From: a virus
DNA: 25,666 nucleotides
IMG/VR virus record: IMGVR_UViG_3300012960_000003
Coordinates: 1-25,666 of that record
Strand: one strand, 5' to 3'
Position numbers and translations under genes: made by a program
Notes under the pieces: generated by a model
Told to the model about the DNA's origin: nothing
Seen by the model: only the letters and a program-made list of their open reading frames with translations
Databases searched by the model: none
Shown: positions 22,446-25,666 of the stretch, one piece after another
Position numbering within the stretch: the first letter of the stretch is position 1
How the letters are laid out: each line of letters opens with the position of its first letter

Positions 22446-22892
22446 TCACCCCGATTTCGACACATGCTTTTCTCTTTCTAGTACGGTAGTGAACTTACCC
22501 TGTCGGCGCATGTAGAAAATGCCATGTAGTCGTGCTGATTGTATGTCAGGCATGTGTCCCTTTGGAACTTTTTCTCCTGCCCATTTGGCGCCGGTTAGCC
22601 GGTTCTCTGGCCGCTGCTTAGTGATCGGTATGCGTAGCCTATTGGCAGCCATTTTGAGAATACCAATGGTCTGCATTGCTTCACCTTTGGAACCGTGATT
22701 CTTCCCTGGCGCAATGATGAAGTCCTCGTAGACAATTGCCGACAGGCCACTCTCGACAGTGTTTAGCCAGGTGATAAGTTCGTCAACACTCATCACCATG
22801 TTAACAACAAGTTCTCCATCAAGCTCGTCCCGGAAGAGTGCTATACCATTTCTCTTGCCTGGATCGACAGCTAGGATAAGCTTGTTCACCAC
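22446..22892 (-). CDS. RuvC-like Holliday-junction resolvase family nuclease
   Basis: A 148-aa RNase H-fold protein. The first acidic motif is LAVDPGKRNGIALF (Asp10), the second IVYEDFI (Glu56), and the third HMPDIQSARL (Asp116), where Ser119 stands in the place of the usual second Asp. GSKGEAMQTIGILK and KWAGEKVPKGHMPD have the arrangement of RuvC-like phage resolvases. The predicted role is cutting branched DNA from replication or recombination before packaging. The missing second Asp may lower or alter activity, or another residue may replace it. The start overlaps the end of the exonuclease gene by seven bases and the last 20 bases overlap the alternative upstream start of the next gene. 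Confidence 0.8.
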   Translation of the reverse strand: MVNKLILAVDPGKRNGIALFRDELDGELVVNMVMSVDELITWLNTVESGLSAIVYEDFIIAPGKNHGSKGEAMQTIGILKMAANRLRIPITKQRPENRLTGAKWAGEKVPKGHMPDIQSARLHGIFYMRRQGKFTTVLEREKHVSKSG

Positions 22893-23431
22893 ATGAGCCC
22901 TTGAATTTCATTGACAAAGTAGTGAAGTTCTTGCTTGGAATCGTGACAGTCAGCTAGTCCTCGATGGGCGGCTGGGTTTTCTTTAGCAGGCGGCCAAGCC
23001 CAACCGAACTTCGCAAAAAGTTGTCGAACTGTTGACACGTCAAAATTGCGGTAATGGAAGGTGCTCTCTAGCCTAGGCATTTGAGCGTGCAGAAAGCTCC
23101 TATCAAAGTTAATTGTGTTACCGGCGAGAGGCTGCTTATCCCAGCCGCCATCCTTTAGGAACTTAATGGCTTCCTCTTCTACCTTTAGGAAATTCAGTTC
23201 TGACTTACCACATTCTTCCCAAAGACCATTCTTGGTGTGCATTTCCAGCACAACTTCATCAATGCTGTTCTTGTTCAGTTCAAGATCAAAATAACAGACC
23301 TGGCTGAACTCCACAATTGTCTGGAATTCCTTGTCGGTTACGAGAATTCCGACTTCTAGGATGCTGTCCAGAACTGGATCAAGTCCAGTAGTTTCCAGAT
23401 CAAGAAACACAAATCCGTCAAACTCGCTCAT
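22886..23431 (-). CDS. DEDDh 3'-5' exonuclease (oligoribonuclease/DnaQ-like)
   Basis: A 181-aa nuclease starting at ATG 23431, with GGAG eight bases upstream; an in-frame ATG at 23455 is less likely. The DEDDh residues are all present: FLDLETTGL (Asp11, Glu13), NTINFDRSFL (Asp110) and AHRGLADCHD (His156, Asp161, giving H-x4-D). Size and motif spacing, including a Trp/Pro-rich segment ahead of the last motif (FGWAWPPAKENPAAHRG), match oligoribonuclease closely. It would degrade short RNA to mononucleotides, or trim DNA ends. It lies between the polymerase-proximal small gene and the RuvC-like gene on the leftward replication transcript. Confidence 0.88.
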   Translation of the reverse strand: MSEFDGFVFLDLETTGLDPVLDSILEVGILVTDKEFQTIVEFSQVCYFDLELNKNSIDEVVLEMHTKNGLWEECGKSELNFLKVEEEAIKFLKDGGWDKQPLAGNTINFDRSFLHAQMPRLESTFHYRNFDVSTVRQLFAKFGWAWPPAKENPAAHRGLADCHDSKQELHYFVNEIQGLMW

Positions 23432-23624
23432 TATTAATCTCCGTTGCTTTGTCATTGCAAGTTCTACATATGTCAGAAAATGCTAACATATGTCGTGGGT
23501 AGTTAAATATTCCCCCATTAGCCCAGTCAAAAGGACCACAAAATGCAATGCTGTGATCTTGTGCGGTACCTACATTAGCGTGCCACATATAATCTCTATC
23601 TTGTGTCCACAGAATCTTAGTCAT
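23418..23624 (-). CDS. Small Cys-containing protein
   Basis: A 68-aa protein from ATG 23624, which overlaps the polymerase stop as ATGA with GGGGCGA upstream. An earlier in-frame ATG at 23633 is inside the polymerase gene. The sequence has SIAFCGPFDW in the centre and FSDICRTCNDKATE near the end: one single and one paired cysteine, a pattern seen in small zinc-binding proteins of actinophages. Tryptophan and tyrosine content is high (ILWTQDRDYMWHANVG). The end overlaps the exonuclease start by 14 bases. The function is unknown. Confidence 0.72.
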   Translation of the reverse strand: MTKILWTQDRDYMWHANVGTAQDHSIAFCGPFDWANGGIFNYPRHMLAFSDICRTCNDKATEINNERV

Positions 23625-25405
23625 TCGCCCCATCGCTTAGGTTCGGCTTTGAAAACAACTCCAAAATCTGGCACCACGTTAGACATGATGGATTGTATTT
23701 CCACTTTTGCGTCAGCAACATCTTCGGAACGGACCTCAAACACAACACTGTCGTGCACTTGGAGGAGCATTCGGGATCGTTTGCCATCGTTCAATCCTGC
23801 CTTTGCGCAAGCCACCATTCGATCTTCTACAATATCTGCCGCGCCTCCTTGGGCATAAGAGTTAAAAGCTTTGTGTGATTCAGATTGTGGAAATTGAAAG
23901 TGACGGTAACGTCCGGACGGAAGTTGAACTTTGCCTCGACGCTCCACTTCGCGCTGCGCAATCCGGGACGCTTTTCTGAGATTTGGGTAAAGTTCATAGA
24001 AGTTGTCAATATGTTTTCTTGCCTGTTCCTTAGAACAACCGAAAACAAAGGCGATTCTTTCAGCCCCAGCGCCGTAGCTTGTAGAGTAAACGAACGTTTT
24101 CGCGAGTTGCCTCTCCCAGCCCAGGTTTTTAGCAAGCTCACCAAAAACATCTCGTCTTGGGTCTGCAAAAATTTCCAGAAGAGATTGCTCACGGGCTGTG
24201 GCAGCTTGAAGCCGAAACTCAAGTTGGGAGTAGTCACACTCAATGAGTTCATAACCAGGCTCCGGGATAAAGCATTTCTTCATTTCTCCATTCCACGATT
24301 TCTCACCGCGTCGCGGAATCTGTTGAAGGTTTGGCTCTCGGCAAGACAATCGGCCGGTCTTGGTTCCGTGCACCAAAAAGTTAGGGCGGAGCCTTCCATC
24401 TGATGACAAGTGCGACAGGTAAGACTGATAGTTGGACGAGACTGATTTGTTCCATCCCCGGTACTCAAGAATTTCCTCCGCTAGAGGGTTCTTAATGAGC
24501 TTAAGAACTTCTTCGTACTGTTCCATGGCAGACTTGTCGAAGGTCATTTTGCCAGTTTTAGGGTGATAGAGCTTTGGCAGCTTAAGTTGGTCAATCAGAA
24601 GGAACTCTAGGTCCTTCCGTGACATTGGATTAAGATCTTTGCCGAATCGGGCCTTCCATACCGCTCTGATTTCAGTTTGCCGAATTTCGCCTTCTTCCGC
24701 CATTGCGTCACAGAAATCCTGATCGACAAGTACCCCATTCCTCTCCATGTCAATGAGCACTCGAATGAAGTCTGCTTTTCGAGTCCATACATCGTGGAGG
24801 TTTTCCGCCGCCAACTGAGGCTGTAGTGCCTCAAAAAGCTCAAGCGTAGAGTATGTGTCATAGGCTGCGTATTCACCATGAACCTCCGGAGGCATTCCTG
24901 CCCATCCAGTTATCTTTTCAAACTTCTTGAAGGCTTCAGATTTCTGCTTACCGGGCCGACCTAGGAACTTCTTACACACCAAGTCAAGAGAGTAATCGAA
25001 CAGGTTCTCGTTGACCAGATGGGCCAATTTCATTGTACAGAGAAACTCTGACCGTTCCATATCAAGGCCCAGTGTTCGCAAGGAAACCAGATCAAATTTG
25101 GCATTATGGTAAATACATGTTCGACGTGAAATGATTTCTTGCAGCGGCCGCATAAAACGTGAGTACTCGTAGTTTCCGACTGATCCTGGGTTGTTGTGAC
25201 GGAATGGCATATAGAAAGAGACCAGCCCGTTCGGCGATCTATAAGCCACGGAAACGCCATAAGCGTACCCTCGTCCATCACGTACATCCTCTCCGTTTGT
25301 CTCTGTGTCGATAGCTATTCTTGGCGTTCCGCACTCTAGAGCGTTAGTAAGAAGTCCGTAAGCTACATCTTCATTAAGAACTTGATCCGCGATCAGATTT
25401 GGCAT
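23621..25405 (-). CDS. Family A DNA polymerase (PolI/T7-type) with 3'-5' exonuclease domain
   Basis: A 594-aa replicative polymerase without a 5' nuclease domain. Residues about 28-200 are a DEDDy-type 3'-5' exonuclease (AIDTETNGED with Asp33 and Glu35; IYHNAKFDLVSL; EYAAYDTYSTLEL). The polymerase part follows: TGRLSCREPNLQQIPRR, motif A DYSQLEFR (Asp391), O-helix R432-x3-K436-x3-Y440-x3-Y444-G445, and motif C VHDS (His551, Asp552). Tyr440 stands where PolI has Phe762 and T7 polymerase has Tyr526, the form with weak discrimination against dideoxynucleotides. ATG 25405 overlaps the upstream gene by 32 bases. The length is normal for phage enzymes of this class. Confidence 0.95.
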   Translation of the reverse strand: MPNLIADQVLNEDVAYGLLTNALECGTPRIAIDTETNGEDVRDGRGYAYGVSVAYRSPNGLVSFYMPFRHNNPGSVGNYEYSRFMRPLQEIISRRTCIYHNAKFDLVSLRTLGLDMERSEFLCTMKLAHLVNENLFDYSLDLVCKKFLGRPGKQKSEAFKKFEKITGWAGMPPEVHGEYAAYDTYSTLELFEALQPQLAAENLHDVWTRKADFIRVLIDMERNGVLVDQDFCDAMAEEGEIRQTEIRAVWKARFGKDLNPMSRKDLEFLLIDQLKLPKLYHPKTGKMTFDKSAMEQYEEVLKLIKNPLAEEILEYRGWNKSVSSNYQSYLSHLSSDGRLRPNFLVHGTKTGRLSCREPNLQQIPRRGEKSWNGEMKKCFIPEPGYELIECDYSQLEFRLQAATAREQSLLEIFADPRRDVFGELAKNLGWERQLAKTFVYSTSYGAGAERIAFVFGCSKEQARKHIDNFYELYPNLRKASRIAQREVERRGKVQLPSGRYRHFQFPQSESHKAFNSYAQGGAADIVEDRMVACAKAGLNDGKRSRMLLQVHDSVVFEVRSEDVADAKVEIQSIMSNVVPDFGVVFKAEPKRWGE

Positions 25406-25666
25406 TGAGGAAGCTTTCTAGGAGTCCAAAACTTTCGACACCATCTTCATCGTCGTGGACTTTATCCACTTTGAAAGTAAGATCAGGCTGTCGAAGTATA
25501 GTGAGATCGGGGTGCTCTTCGGCATAACGATTCTTGGCGTTACGGACATAAACATATCCTTTTCGCTTAGGAATTTTATAGCAAGCTAGTATGAAATCCA
25601 AATCTCCGGTCAGATACCGACTTCCGAACAAATCATCCTGAGCATTACCCTGGTCATGTTTTTTTG
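25374..25666 (-). CDS. C-terminal part of a probable RecA/DnaB-type helicase (cut by window edge)
   Basis: The leftward frame is open to the right edge, so this is the C-terminal piece of a larger gene; the TTG at 25631 is not a convincing start. About 96 residues are visible. DQGNAQDDLFGSRYLTGDLD followed by FILACYKIPKRKGYVYVRNA and KNRYAEEHPD resembles the end of the RecA core of replicative helicases: a small-residue/Gly loop, a hydrophobic strand, and a K-N-R motif next to a strand. The end is acidic and Ser-rich (VHDDEDGVESFGLLES). Location directly upstream of the polymerase supports a replication role. The call is a pattern match on a fragment. Confidence 0.5.
   Translation of the reverse strand, partial: KKHDQGNAQDDLFGSRYLTGDLDFILACYKIPKRKGYVYVRNAKNRYAEEHPDLTILRQPDLTFKVDKVHDDEDGVESFGLLESFLNAKSDRGSSS

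Larger units (their letters stand above)
1..25666. repeat. Over-represented dispersed pentamer TGTCG/CGACA
   Basis: I counted by eye about 110 TGTCG and 78 CGACA on the plus strand, about 188 in all. Equal base use predicts about 50. The next base after TGTCG is mostly A or G. The word occurs in all three codon phases (T-GTC-G, xTG-TCG, TGT-CGx; and CCG-ACA, CGA-CAG, GAC-A). It is denser in 1-18958 (about 156) than in 18959-25666 (about 32). Confidence 0.7.

Noticed and set aside
1-25666. General reassignment of TAA to an amino acid
   Set aside because: TAA ends several genes in the expected places (6209-6211, 8209-8211, 10425-10427) and only two interruptions inside genes were found.
1-25666. 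tRNA genes, CRISPR arrays, insertion sequences, integrase or attachment site
   Set aside because: No cloverleaf with T-loop consensus, no regularly spaced repeats, no transposase or recombinase motifs were seen; the dispersed TGTCG word is not regularly spaced.

Overview
The window is part of the genome of a tailed bacteriophage of an actinobacterium. The host call rests on a WhiB-like Fe-S regulator gene with the canonical four-cysteine spacing (Wbl proteins are confined to Actinobacteria and their phages) and on three peptidoglycan hydrolases. The virion gene set points to a short-tailed (podovirus-like) particle: P22-sized portal, scaffold, capsid, head-tail adaptor, a beta-rich tail-nozzle-like protein and a run of large Gln/Ala-rich internal proteins, with no tail-tube, tape-measure or sheath gene between capsid and lysis genes. 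Base composition looks slightly below 50% G+C, lower than most actinobacterial hosts.

Layout. Positions 1-18958 are a rightward late block: terminase large subunit (5' end outside the window), two small genes, portal, a small gene, scaffold, major capsid protein, a strong intrinsic terminator (6228-6269), small membrane/coiled-coil genes, a beta-rich virion protein, adaptor, nozzle, four internal/ejection-type proteins (the largest 1306 aa), a virion-associated transglycosylase plus NlpC/P60 lysin, and a coiled-coil protein with a C-terminal membrane anchor. Positions 18955-20647 are leftward lysis genes (a 28-aa membrane peptide, a lysozyme-like lysin, an amidase). A divergent intergenic region leads to the rightward WhiB-like gene. 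From 20965 to the right edge lies a leftward early/replication block: zinc-finger protein, membrane protein, MazG/DUF1599-like protein, RuvC-like nuclease, DEDDh exonuclease, a small cysteine protein, a family-A DNA polymerase, and the C-terminus of a probable RecA/DnaB-type helicase cut by the window edge.

Most notable: (1) the major capsid gene is interrupted by an in-frame TAA at codon 53, and the portal frame by an in-frame TAA immediately followed by ATG; each would be repaired by one A-to-C change (TAC, TCA). (2) A TCC-TGA sequence lies exactly where two coiled-coil reading frames join by a +1 shift. (3) A segment resembling the FtsK gamma winged helix lies inside the 1306-aa ejection-type protein. 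(4) The pentamer TGTCG/CGACA is about four times more frequent than expected, on both strands and in all codon phases. (5) A 28-codon membrane peptide is encoded between the convergent lysis genes. No tRNA, CRISPR array, integrase or insertion sequence was seen. No gene-free stretch exceeds 300 bases.
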